Source: an uncultured Sutterella sp. | GTDB taxonomy: Bacteria; Pseudomonadota; Gammaproteobacteria; Burkholderiales; Burkholderiaceae_F | Length of the DNA: 64,000 nt | Direction: 5' to 3' | Assembly (NCBI GenBank): GCA_900545335.1 | Contig: UQYP01000011.1 | Span: 10,158 to 74,157 of the forward strand | Shown here: positions 34,508-43,100 of the stretch, one piece after another | Layout of the letters: each line of letters begins with the position of its first letter | How positions within the stretch are numbered: the stretch's first letter is position 1 | Translations under genes and position numbers: made by a program | Notes under the pieces: generated by a model | Seen by the model: only the letters and a program-made list of their open reading frames with translations | Database searches by the model: none | Told to the model about the DNA's origin: nothing

Positions 34508-35407
34508 CTATTTACGGATAATCAACAACGGCACATCAGCAATAGAGGCAATACGCGTGGCGGTTGAACCCATCACAGCGGCCTTGAAGCGGCCATAGCC
34601 GTGAGAGCCCATCACCAGGATATCGAGATGACGCTTCTTGCAGTAAGCGGCAATTTCATCGCCGGGGTTACCGACGAGGCAAACTTCTTTAGGCTTAACA
34701 CCGGCCTTTTCAAAGAGCGGCAGCACCGGGTCAATGGCTTCGGCAAATTCGCTCTTTTGAAGTTCTACCACTTCGTCTTCAGACAAAGCGGGCAGGGCCA
34801 TACCGGTCATATCCGGCATCACGGCACCGGCGTAGTCGCTCACCGTATTGATCAAATGAATCTTGGCAGCGGGACCGCCAAAAAGGTCAAGCTGCTTGAT
34901 TGCATACTTCACGGCAGCTGTACCGAACTTAGAGCCGTCGACTGCGATACCGACACTTAATGCATCGGTTTCGGGAGCAGACTTATCGCGCAGCATCAAA
35001 AGCGGTACCTTGGTTAAAGCAAGAACAGCATTGGTCACAGAACCGAAGAGCAAGCCCTTCAAAGCAGAGCGGCCGTGTGAGCCCATGATCAAAAGGTCAA
35101 CCTTCATTTCCTCGGCAACCTTGGCGATTTCTTCTGCCGGCGTACCTACCTTGGCAATTTCTTCGGCAGCCATCTTGGCTTTCTTGAGAATTTTGCGAGC
35201 GGGTTTGAAGGCCTTTTCACTTTCGTCTTTGTAGTAGTCATCAAGAGCTTCGCGGCTTACGAGGCGGCTTGCACGGGCGGGCAGAGGAGCCTGAACATTG
35301 AGCAAAACAATTTGCGGTTCATGACCGATCAACGTCGTACGGCTTGCTACGAAGGCTACCGCGTTGTCACTGTAAACACTACCGTCTACGGGAATAAGGA
35401 TTTTCAT
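34508..35407 (-). CDS. Tandem-domain universal stress protein (UspA family)
   Basis: 299 residues built of two UspA domains. Each starts with a beta-strand/Asp pocket (MKILIPVDGSVYSDNA; SVGIAVDGSKFGTAA) and ends with the ATP-binding G-x2-G-x9-G-S/T motif (GSHGRSALKGLLFGSVT; GSHGYGRFKAAVMGSTA). UspE-like tandem proteins bind ATP and help survival in stasis or redox stress, and their genes are often controlled by FNR/ANR in proteobacteria. No clear FNR box was found in its 5' region. It is monocistronic. Confidence 0.92.
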   Translation of the reverse strand: MKILIPVDGSVYSDNAVAFVASRTTLIGHEPQIVLLNVQAPLPARASRLVSREALDDYYKDESEKAFKPARKILKKAKMAAEEIAKVGTPAEEIAKVAEEMKVDLLIMGSHGRSALKGLLFGSVTNAVLALTKVPLLMLRDKSAPETDALSVGIAVDGSKFGTAAVKYAIKQLDLFGGPAAKIHLINTVSDYAGAVMPDMTGMALPALSEDEVVELQKSEFAEAIDPVLPLFEKAGVKPKEVCLVGNPGDEIAAYCKKRHLDILVMGSHGYGRFKAAVMGSTATRIASIADVPLLIIRK

Positions 35408-35646
35408 AAAACATCCTTTTATATGAATGGAAAAACAGCCGTCCGGTCACGCACGAAGACAGGTACAATGCCGAACACCTCAGCCCAAGCCCATAAGGCT
35501 TGCGAGCAATCTTTTTCAGGAGTGGGGGAACCTAACAATCGCATAACGAAAAATTCTTCCGATCTCCTTACAATCACTTTAGCGCCATTTGGGGTGAAGC
35601 GCTACCCCTCAGAGGCTATGTTGTGCTTTTAATCAACGAAAAAACA

Positions 35647-36390
35647 ATGAATACTGCAGATAAAAGACGCTTTGGCGGCATCAGTCGTTTATTCGGCTCA
35701 GAGGGTTTTGAGCGTTTGCAAAAATCTCATGTAACCGTGGTAGGAGTAGGAGGTGTCGGCAGTTGGGTTGCTGAAGCCCTGACCCGCACGGCTGTAGGCG
35801 AAATCACCATCATTGACGGCGATACGGTTGAAGAGAGTAATACTAATCGGCAGCTGCCGGCACTGGAGGGCAATTACGGTAAGAAAAAAGTTGAGGTTTT
35901 GGCCCAGCGCCTTAAAGCCATTAATCCTGAAGTCGAGATTCATGCGATTGATGACTTTTTAACGACAGAGAATTTTGACGCTTTGATTGCACCGTGTGAT
36001 GCGGTCATTGACTGCATCGACTCACTGTCAGCGAAAACGTTTTTAGTGGCCGAGGCCCGTAAACAAGGGCTTTTTATCCTGACGAGCGGCGGAGCAGGTG
36101 GCAAAGTTGATGCTTCGCGTGTGGCATTTGCCGATGTGAGTTTGGCCAAAGGCGATTCTCTCATTGCTGCCATGCGGTCAAAATTGAGAAAAGAATACGG
36201 CTTTCCCAAAGTAAAAGCCGAGGTTAAGCCGCAAAGTTTTGGAATCGGTGCCGTCTATAGTGATGAAACGGTGAGAGTGAGCCAAGACGCAGGTGACGGT
36301 TTCGGAGTTTTTGCACCGGTGACAGTGACCTTTGCGATGCGATTGGTTCAGGAGTGCGTAAGGCATTTGCTTGAAAAAGAACACTTCTGA
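35647..36390 (+). CDS. tcdA: tRNA threonylcarbamoyladenosine dehydratase TcdA (E1-like)
   Basis: About 247 residues of the ThiF/E1 fold. The ATP-binding loop VTVVGVGGVGSWVAEAL, the Asp of TIIDGDTVEESNTNRQLPAL and the CIDSLSAKTFLVAEARK block match TcdA (CsdL/YgdL), which cyclises t6A37 to ct6A in ANN-decoding tRNAs. The N-terminal RRFGGISRLFGSEGFERL is a family hallmark. The ATG at 35647 is chosen. A GTG at 35623 with AGAGG 7 nt upstream would add eight residues and cannot be excluded. Confidence 0.92.
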   Translation: MNTADKRRFGGISRLFGSEGFERLQKSHVTVVGVGGVGSWVAEALTRTAVGEITIIDGDTVEESNTNRQLPALEGNYGKKKVEVLAQRLKAINPEVEIHAIDDFLTTENFDALIAPCDAVIDCIDSLSAKTFLVAEARKQGLFILTSGGAGGKVDASRVAFADVSLAKGDSLIAAMRSKLRKEYGFPKVKAEVKPQSFGIGAVYSDETVRVSQDAGDGFGVFAPVTVTFAMRLVQECVRHLLEKEHF

Positions 36391-36510
36391 AATCAAATGG
36401 GACTGAACGGTCATTCAATGCATAACGAGCTGACAAAGCGCAAACTTTTTTAGATAAAAAACGCCTACACTGAGAGTAGAAGAGTACACCTGGATGTACC
36501 TGGAGACTGT

Positions 36511-36945
36511 ATGTATAAAAAGATTCTTGTTCCGATTGATGGCAGCGAACTGTCTTACATGGCTGTTGCCGGTGCCGCTTCTTTTGCTCACAAGCTTGGA
36601 GCCGAAGTCTACGTTCTCACGGTGATTGAACCTTACTCTTATACGAATCTGAGTGAATATCGCCCTGAAAGTATTGAACAGTATGACCAGCGCGTCAAAG
36701 ATCAGGCCAAAGAGCGTCTTGAAAAAGCTCGTGAGTATTTTGACAAGCTGGGCGTCAAGGTCGCTATCTGCTCCAAGAAGAGCTTTTCGCCTTCCGAAGC
36801 GATTATGGATGTTTGTGATGAATTAGGGTGCGATCTGATTTTCATGGCTAGCCATGGTCGTAAAGGTTTGGCAGCGGTGCTTTTGGGCAGTGAAACGCAG
36901 AAAGTGCTCACCCACACCAAAGTGCCGGTGATGGTATACCGTTAA
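36511..36945 (+). CDS. Single-domain universal stress protein
   Basis: 144 residues, one UspA domain: the first strand and Asp (MYKKILVPIDGSELSYMAV), then the C-terminal ATP-binding motif ASHGRKGLAAVLLGSETQKV, with T replaced by E in the last position of G-x9-G-S/T. ATP binding of this type is normally kept in the UspFG class. It is separate from the tandem Usp at 34508-35407. Its stop codon lies inside the first of four abutting inverted repeats. Confidence 0.92.
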   Translation: MYKKILVPIDGSELSYMAVAGAASFAHKLGAEVYVLTVIEPYSYTNLSEYRPESIEQYDQRVKDQAKERLEKAREYFDKLGVKVAICSKKSFSPSEAIMDVCDELGCDLIFMASHGRKGLAAVLLGSETQKVLTHTKVPVMVYR

Positions 36946-37038
36946 TCGGATTAATCAGACAAAATCGGTACAATTAGGTACCGTTATTTCTGGTGAAATA
37001 ACCTCGTGCATTACCTGTCGATAACAGGTGGCACGGGG
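36942..37038. promoter_or_regulatory. Four consecutive inverted repeats between usp and a small gene
   Basis: In order: TTAATC-G-GATTAA (36942-36954); CGGTAC-N6-GTACCG (36966-36983); GTTATTTC-TGGT-GAAATAAC (36983-37002); and CCTCGTGC / GCACGGGG (37002-37009, 37031-37038) with an inner ACCTGT / ACAGGT stem. The last three share end bases. The final one is followed by TTTGTTTTT and works as a terminator for usp. The rest may be a structured leader for the gene at 37061. Confidence 0.6.
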
Positions 37039-37060
37039 TTTGTTTTTAAAAGGACTCAAA

Positions 37061-37438
37061 ATGCCCGATCTGGATCAAATGAAAGTTGAAATGGATGTCA
37101 ACGCCCTGGTTCGTGAAGAAGTGATTACGGACCGTAAAATCGGGACGATTCGTGTTTTAACCCCGATTACTCTGGAAGGCGTTCGCGATCTGACCCGTGA
37201 AGTGGTCTATATGGGTGAAACACAGATCATGACCCAAATGGGAGCTTTGCCGATTTCGTTTGAAATCAAGGCCGCTAACCTTGAAGAAGCGGTTAAGGGA
37301 TACGGTGAAGCTGCCAAGGCCGGTGTTCAGGAAACGATTGCCAAGCTTGAACAAATGCGTCGGGAAGCCGCTAGCAAAATCGTCACCCCGGGTGATGCCG
37401 GTTTTGCTGCCGCAGCCAGTAAAATTCAAATGCCTTAA
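37061..37438 (+). CDS. Small conserved-looking cytoplasmic protein of unknown function
   Basis: 125 residues, no signal peptide. The start ATG is preceded by AAAAGGACTCAAA, a good Shine-Dalgarno. The first half (MDVNALVREEVITDRKIGTI then RVLTPITLEGVRDLTREV) alternates strands and charged residues. The second half is a long helix with heptad-like Ala/Leu spacing (AGVQETIAKLEQMRREAASK). Similar short proteins occur in Burkholderiales from memory, but no function is known to me. It is 17 nt upstream of the kinase-like gene and may be cotranscribed. Its leader contains the hairpin array at 36942-37038. Confidence 0.75.
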   Translation: MPDLDQMKVEMDVNALVREEVITDRKIGTIRVLTPITLEGVRDLTREVVYMGETQIMTQMGALPISFEIKAANLEEAVKGYGEAAKAGVQETIAKLEQMRREAASKIVTPGDAGFAAAASKIQMP

Positions 37439-37455
37439 CCAAGCAATCATTTCGC

Positions 37456-38133
37456 ATGACGATTCAGGGATTTAGCCGAAAAGAGATGGCCGATCTGCCG
37501 ACACGCCTTTTGCGTGACGGGCGCGCGGCGAATGCTCGGGTGACGTGTGTAACCTGGCAGGGCCGGGAGTGGACAGTCAAAGATTTCTCCCCTCGCAACT
37601 GGTGGGTGAGAACCTTTTTAGCACCTTTTCTTTTAGGCCATGAATATAAAATCCTTCAAAAATTAGAGGGTGTGGAAGGGGTGGCTAGTGACTCTTTTGT
37701 CATTGACCGCCATGCTATTGCCATTGCCTTTTTGCCGGGAACTCCCTTAGGTAAGAAAGATCCATCAGAGGTCACAGAAGAGTTTTTGACCCAGATGGAG
37801 TCGCTCATGCAGCGCGTGCATGACAAAGGGGTTGTACATCTGGATACCCGCGGAACCGGCAATTGGTTGGTTTCGCCCGAAGGGACTCCGCTTTTAATTG
37901 ACTTTCAGGCGGCACTCACCACCGGTTGGATGCCTGCTTCCTGGCGTCGGATCATTGAACTTGTGGACATGAGCGGCGTCTACAAAAAGTGGAAGCAGTG
38001 GCAGCCAGAGACCATGGGAGCCGAGCGCGAGGCCCTTTATGAAGAAGCGCTTCGTTGGCGACGCAAATGGGTCTTTGAAGGCTACTTCGGCAAAAGGAAA
38101 CGCCGTCACGCCAAGAAGAAACGTTCTTATTAA
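37456..38133 (+). CDS. Protein-kinase-fold protein, WaaP/RIO-like (possible lipopolysaccharide kinase)
   Basis: 225 residues with a short kinase-like core: a hydrophobic/Lys strand (REWTVKDFSPRNWWVR), a catalytic loop VHLDTRGTGNWLV in which HLD...N replaces the usual H-x-D-x4-N, and a metal-binding LIDFQAA corresponding to DFG. The 'WWVR..LAPFLLGHEYKIL' segment is like the small LPS-core and Kdo kinases of the WaaP/InaA group. The C-terminus is extremely basic (GKRKRRHAKKKRSY), suited to binding membrane phosphate. The substrate is unknown; an LPS sugar is the best guess. Confidence 0.72.
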   Translation: MTIQGFSRKEMADLPTRLLRDGRAANARVTCVTWQGREWTVKDFSPRNWWVRTFLAPFLLGHEYKILQKLEGVEGVASDSFVIDRHAIAIAFLPGTPLGKKDPSEVTEEFLTQMESLMQRVHDKGVVHLDTRGTGNWLVSPEGTPLLIDFQAALTTGWMPASWRRIIELVDMSGVYKKWKQWQPETMGAEREALYEEALRWRRKWVFEGYFGKRKRRHAKKKRSY

Positions 38134-38140
38134 TTTTTTG

Positions 38141-38173
38141 TAGGCAACCTTTTTTCGGCTGCCTATTTTCAAC
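38141..38173 (+). terminator. Weak terminator after the kinase-like gene
   Basis: TAGGCA (38141-38146) pairs with TGCCTA (38160-38165), with TTTTC following. The loop is T-rich. Confidence 0.55.
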
Positions 38174-38196
38174 TTTTTATAGGTATCGGTACCGTT

Positions 38197-39861
38197 ATGG
38201 CACAGTACGTATTTACGATGAACCGCGTCGGCAAAATCGTTCCGCCGAAGCGTCAGATTTTGAAAGACATTTCCCTGTCCTTTTTCCCGGGCGCCAAGAT
38301 CGGCGTTTTGGGTTTAAACGGTGCGGGAAAATCAACCCTGCTGAAAATCATGGCCGGCGTTGATACCGATATCGAAGGCGAAGCCTTGCCGATGCCGGGT
38401 ATCAAAATCGGTTACCTGCCCCAAGAACCTCAGCTTGATCCCAACCATACAGTTCGCCAGGCAGTTGAAGAAGGTTTGAGCGAAGTGCTCAATGCCCAAA
38501 AGCGGCTCGATGAGGTTTATGCCGCTTACGCTGAACCCGATGCTGATTTTGACGCACTGGCCGCAGAACAGGCAAAACTTGAAGCCATTATCAATGCAGC
38601 GGGCACCAATGCGGAAACGCAGATGGAAATTGCGGCCGATGCTTTGCGTCTGCCGCCATGGGATGCCAAAATCGAGCACCTCTCGGGCGGTGAAAAGCGC
38701 CGTGTTGCACTTTGCCGGTTGCTTTTGTCTCAGCCCGATATGCTTCTTTTAGACGAACCTACGAACCACTTGGACGCCGAAAGCGTGGAGTGGCTCGAGC
38801 AATTCCTGCATCGTTTCCCGGGAACCGTGGTGGCAGTGACCCACGACCGTTACTTCCTCGATAACGCTGCCGAGTGGATTTTGGAATTGGACCGCGGTGA
38901 AGGTATCCCCTGGAAGGGTAATTACTCCTCCTGGCTTGATCAAAAAGAAAAGCGTCTTGAAATTGAAAAGCGCCAGGAAGATGCCCGCATGAAGGCGATT
39001 AAGCACGAACTTGAATGGGTGCGTCAAAATGCTAAGGGTCGCCAGGCAAAGAGCAAGGCCCGTTTGGCCCGCTTTGAAGAAATGAGCAGCTACGAGTATC
39101 AGGCCCGTAACGAAACCAATGAAATTTTCATTCCGGTTGCTGAGCGCTTGGGCAATAACGTGATTGAATTTAAGCACGTCAGCAAAGGTTTCGGCGACCG
39201 CCTCTTAATTGATGACTTAAGTTTCAAAATTCCGCCCGGAGCCATTGTGGGCGTTATTGGTCCGAACGGTGCCGGTAAGTCCACGCTTTTCAAGATGATT
39301 TTGGGTAAAGAAAAGCCTGATAATGGTGAAATCGAGATCGGTCAAACCGTAAAAATCAGTGCGGTTGATCAAATGCGTGATTCTTTGCCTAACGATAAGA
39401 CCGCTTGGGAAGCAGTAAGCGACGGACAGGATATCCTGCAGGTCGGAAAATTCCAAATGCCTTCCAGAGCCTACCTCGGACGCTTTAACTTTAAGGGCGG
39501 AGACCAACAAAAATTAGTGGGTGCATTATCCGGCGGTGAGCGCGGTCGTCTGCACTTGGCAAAGACGCTTTTGGCAGGCGGCAATGTGCTGCTGCTTGAC
39601 GAACCGTCAAACGACCTGGACGTTGAAACGCTCCGTGCGCTTGAAGATGCTCTCTTGGAATTTGCCGGCTGCGCCATGGTCACTTCTCACGACCGTTGGT
39701 TCCTCGACCGTATTGCTACACATATTCTTGCCTTTGAAGGTGATTCTAAAGTGGTGTTTTTTGACGGCAACTACACTGAGTATGAAGCCGATAAGCGTAA
39801 ACGCTTGGGAGAAGAAGCTGCAAGACCTCATCGTCTGCGCTTTAAACCATTGAAACACTAG
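38197..39861 (+). CDS. ettA: Energy-dependent translational throttle protein EttA (ABC-F)
   Basis: A 554-residue soluble protein with two ABC cassettes and no membrane helices. Walker A LGLNGAGKSTLLK and IGPNGAGKSTLFK, signature LSGGEKRRVALC and LSGGERGRLHLAK, and Walker B MLLLDEPTNHLDAE and VLLLDEPSNDLDVE are all present. Between them lies the inter-cassette linker and arm (KRLEIEKRQEDARMKAIKHE) that contacts the ribosomal E site. The start MAQYVFTMNRVGKIVPPKR is characteristic of EttA, which slows initiation when ADP is high. It is monocistronic with its own terminator. Confidence 0.96.
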   Translation: MAQYVFTMNRVGKIVPPKRQILKDISLSFFPGAKIGVLGLNGAGKSTLLKIMAGVDTDIEGEALPMPGIKIGYLPQEPQLDPNHTVRQAVEEGLSEVLNAQKRLDEVYAAYAEPDADFDALAAEQAKLEAIINAAGTNAETQMEIAADALRLPPWDAKIEHLSGGEKRRVALCRLLLSQPDMLLLDEPTNHLDAESVEWLEQFLHRFPGTVVAVTHDRYFLDNAAEWILELDRGEGIPWKGNYSSWLDQKEKRLEIEKRQEDARMKAIKHELEWVRQNAKGRQAKSKARLARFEEMSSYEYQARNETNEIFIPVAERLGNNVIEFKHVSKGFGDRLLIDDLSFKIPPGAIVGVIGPNGAGKSTLFKMILGKEKPDNGEIEIGQTVKISAVDQMRDSLPNDKTAWEAVSDGQDILQVGKFQMPSRAYLGRFNFKGGDQQKLVGALSGGERGRLHLAKTLLAGGNVLLLDEPSNDLDVETLRALEDALLEFAGCAMVTSHDRWFLDRIATHILAFEGDSKVVFFDGNYTEYEADKRKRLGEEAARPHRLRFKPLKH

Positions 39862-39877
39862 TCTTTGACTCAGAAAG

Positions 39878-39902
39878 CGGCACCTCAAATAGGTGCCGTT
39901 TA
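39878..39902 (+). terminator. Terminator after ettA
   Basis: CGGCACCT (39878-39885) pairs with AGGTGCCG (39891-39898), then TTTA. Confidence 0.75.
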
Positions 39903-40026
39903 GAGTCATTAAAGAAGGAAAATCAAATTAAGTGTAAATTGAGCAAAATTGAGAAAGAATAAGCATCTTTAATGTCAATATAAGCATAACCAAATCTAAG
40001 TAAAAACTCATAGAAAACTAGGTAGA

Positions 40027-40040
40027 TTGACGTATATCAA
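40027..40040 (+). promoter_or_regulatory. FNR-like box upstream of the serine-protease autotransporter
   Basis: TTGAC-GTAT-ATCAA matches TTGAT-N4-ATCAA at nine of ten positions. It lies 12 bp upstream of a G9 tract and about 28 bp (centre to hexamer) upstream of a TACGCT that could be the -10 (40062-40067). That is about one base shorter than the usual class II activator spacing. An fnr gene is present at 54745-55506. Confidence 0.6.
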
Positions 40041-40051
40041 TACAAAAAATT

Positions 40052-40060
40052 GGGGGGGGG
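40052..40060 (+). repeat. G9 homopolymer in the autotransporter promoter
   Basis: Nine G lie between the FNR-like box and the presumed -10, 84 bp upstream of the autotransporter ATG and outside the coding frame. A change in tract length would alter activator-to-promoter spacing. Confidence 0.75.
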
Positions 40061-40143
40061 ATACGCTCAGGAATTGAGCTGGCCTCCTAATTTTTAATAA
40101 TCAGGGCAGCTCACTTTCTTTTTTCGAAAAAGGAAATGCTGTT

Positions 40144-43100
40144 ATGAATAAGACCTTTAAAACAATTTGGAACGATGTACGTCGTTGCTATATCGTCACA
40201 AACGAAGCCCAGAAATCTCATGGGAAACCTTCTAAATCTGCCGTTGCATTAGCTGTTGCTGCTACGGCAGTTTTATTTTCAGGTGTTGCTAATGCAGCCT
40301 ACACAACTCCATTGAGTGACTCTTACAAAGGTGACCCTGGATATGTTGCAAGCTCTGCTGAAGAGATGAACGCAGCCAAAGAATCCTGGAAAACAGATGA
40401 ATATACTAAGAATTGGGGTTTAACTGCATTACGTGCCAATGTTGCTTATGCATTGGGTTACCATGGCCAAGGCGTAAAAGTTGGTGTGATGGATTCAGGT
40501 GCCTTATTGCAAGTCCATAGCGATCTGGCAGGTGATCGTTTCCATGCAGTAACAGCATCCGGTACTTTTGGTCAAGATGGTCAACGTTATCCTCAACAAG
40601 CATATTCTAGTTCTGGCTACGATCCTGAAGCTGACACAGGCGTTTATCACAAAGGTGAAAAGTTTGACGTAACCGGTCAGTTTACTTTAGGCGTGAATGA
40701 CTCTCACGGTACCAGCGTTGTTGGTTCAATTGGTGCAAATCGTGATGGTAACGGTATGCATGGTGTAGCTTGGGGAGCTGATGTCTATTCTGGTAACACC
40801 GGAGGGACAGATAATACAAACTACGGTCCTTTCCTGGATTATGACTACTTCTACGCAGGATATAGTGCTTTAGTTAATAGTGGCGTCAAGATTATTAATA
40901 ACTCCTTTGGTACAAACTTAAAACAAATTCATCCAGATGGTACTCCGGAAGACTATTACACTTCTGGTGTTGAACTGAAAAATGTCACAGACTTTGAATA
41001 TGAGTACTATCTGTTTAAACAGATGTATGAAAACTCCTATGCAGGGACTGATCACGCAGGTAAATCTTTTGTTGATGCAGCTTGGGACGCCATCAAAGGT
41101 AAAGATGTAATTCAGGTATTCACTAACGGTAACAACCAACGTGAAAATCCCTACCATCGTGCGTTATATCCTTATTTCAATCCCGAAGCTGAAAATCAAT
41201 GGATTGCAATTGCGGGGTTGCGTCAGGATGATAATCAGGCAGGTTCCCAAGATACTAATTATCAAATTGAAACTAACTTCAATGAAGCCGGCGAGGCTAA
41301 GTATTGGACACTAACAGGTCCTGGTCAGAATGGTTATGCCACTGGTGTTGATGATGAAACAGGTAAGCCAATTGGACCGAGTTCAAACTATTATAACGGT
41401 TATGAATATGCTGAAGGTTATAAATCATTCAGCGGTACTTCAATGGCTGCACCATACGTAACAGGGGCTTTTGCTGTTTTGGCCTCGCGTTATACCGATA
41501 TGAGTGCAACGCAAGTTCGTCAAGTGTTATTAACCACGGCAAGCCATACAGATGCTGAAGGTAATGTCATTGAGGGATGGAATAATGTTGATGGAAGTAC
41601 TCCGGCAGAAGGTGAAGTTTCTGACCGTATGGGTTGGGGTGTACCTGATCTCGAAAAGGGAATGTATGGTTTAGGGCAGTTATTTACTCACTTTGACTAT
41701 AACTTGGCAACCAATCCCTTAGATGTGTGGTCAAACGATATTTCACAAGTTGCACTTGATCAGCGCCATAGAGAAGATGTTGAATGGCTGAAGTCTGTAA
41801 CTGATGATGGGACAGTTGATGGGAAAGTACTGGCATCTAAAGGCGGAGACTATAAGCTTGAAAATGGCGAAAACAGTATCGCAGGTATCGAAGACAGTTC
41901 TATCGATCAAGCTGATGCTGAAAAATGGCGCCAAGAATACTTTGACAAGCGTGCTGAAGCTATTCGAGATAAGTTGGCAAACAATGGTTATAACGGTTCT
42001 TTGACTAAACGCGGTACCGGTACCTTAGTTATGACGGGTAACAATACCTATCGTGGCGGTACGACCGTTGAAGAAGGTACATTGCTTGGCTTTGCTGAAT
42101 CCTTCGGTGTGACCGGAGAAGACGCAAGTGCAACGGCCAACGGTAAAGTTACCGTGAACGGCGGTATCTTTGGCGTGATGAATAAGTACAACGACACCTT
42201 CACAATGAGAGGCGAATTGACTTCCAATGCCGAAGCTGGTCACTCTGTTGACGTTACAATCAATGCTGGTGGTACTTATGGTGTCGTGGCCGGTCAAGAT
42301 GTTGAAGTCGGTACTTTGAGCTTCAAGGAAGGCGCCGGTGTGACGGTTGTTTCTACCGACACCGATGTATTGACTCAAGCCTATAACGGCAAAGCTCAAA
42401 CAGGTACTGTGACTGCTGAAAAACTCGAAGGTGCAGATCTCGCTGTTGCTAACCCCGACTATGCATTCTTCAAGACTGACATCAAGCATGAAGGCAATAA
42501 GTTGAGTGCAACGATTACACGTGATAAGGATGTGTCTGTTGCCTCTTACGCTAATAGCGATGTTGGTGAAGCCGTTGGTCAAGTCATTAACGGTGCAACC
42601 GACAGCGCAATCTTTGCCTCCATGGTTGGCGGTACGAAGGATCAAGTTCGCAGCACGATGGACAGCTTGGGTAGCGATATTTATCTCTCTGCTCAAAATG
42701 CCTCGATCGTCAACTCCTTGAGCGTTGCCCGCGCTGTTAAGGATCAGGCAATTGGTATCGGTGAAGGCCGTCATGTTGAAATGAAGGACGGCACTGCTCG
42801 CTTGTGGGCAACCGGTATCGGTTCTTGGAGTGATGTGGACTACGGTTCCAGCATGGATGTTGACACCTATGCAGGTTTCGTGGGCGGTGAAGTAGATGTC
42901 ACCGATAGCACCAAGGTTGGTGTGTTCTTCGGTTACGGTTCTACGGACTTTGATGCCAGCCACTACGGCAAGATTGAAAGCGATGATATCCACTTCGGTC
43001 TCTACGGTGAAACCGCTTTCGAATTGGCTAACGTGACCTACGGTATCGTTCATACTAACCAAGACCGCGATGTGAGCCGCACGATTAACGTGATGGGCCA

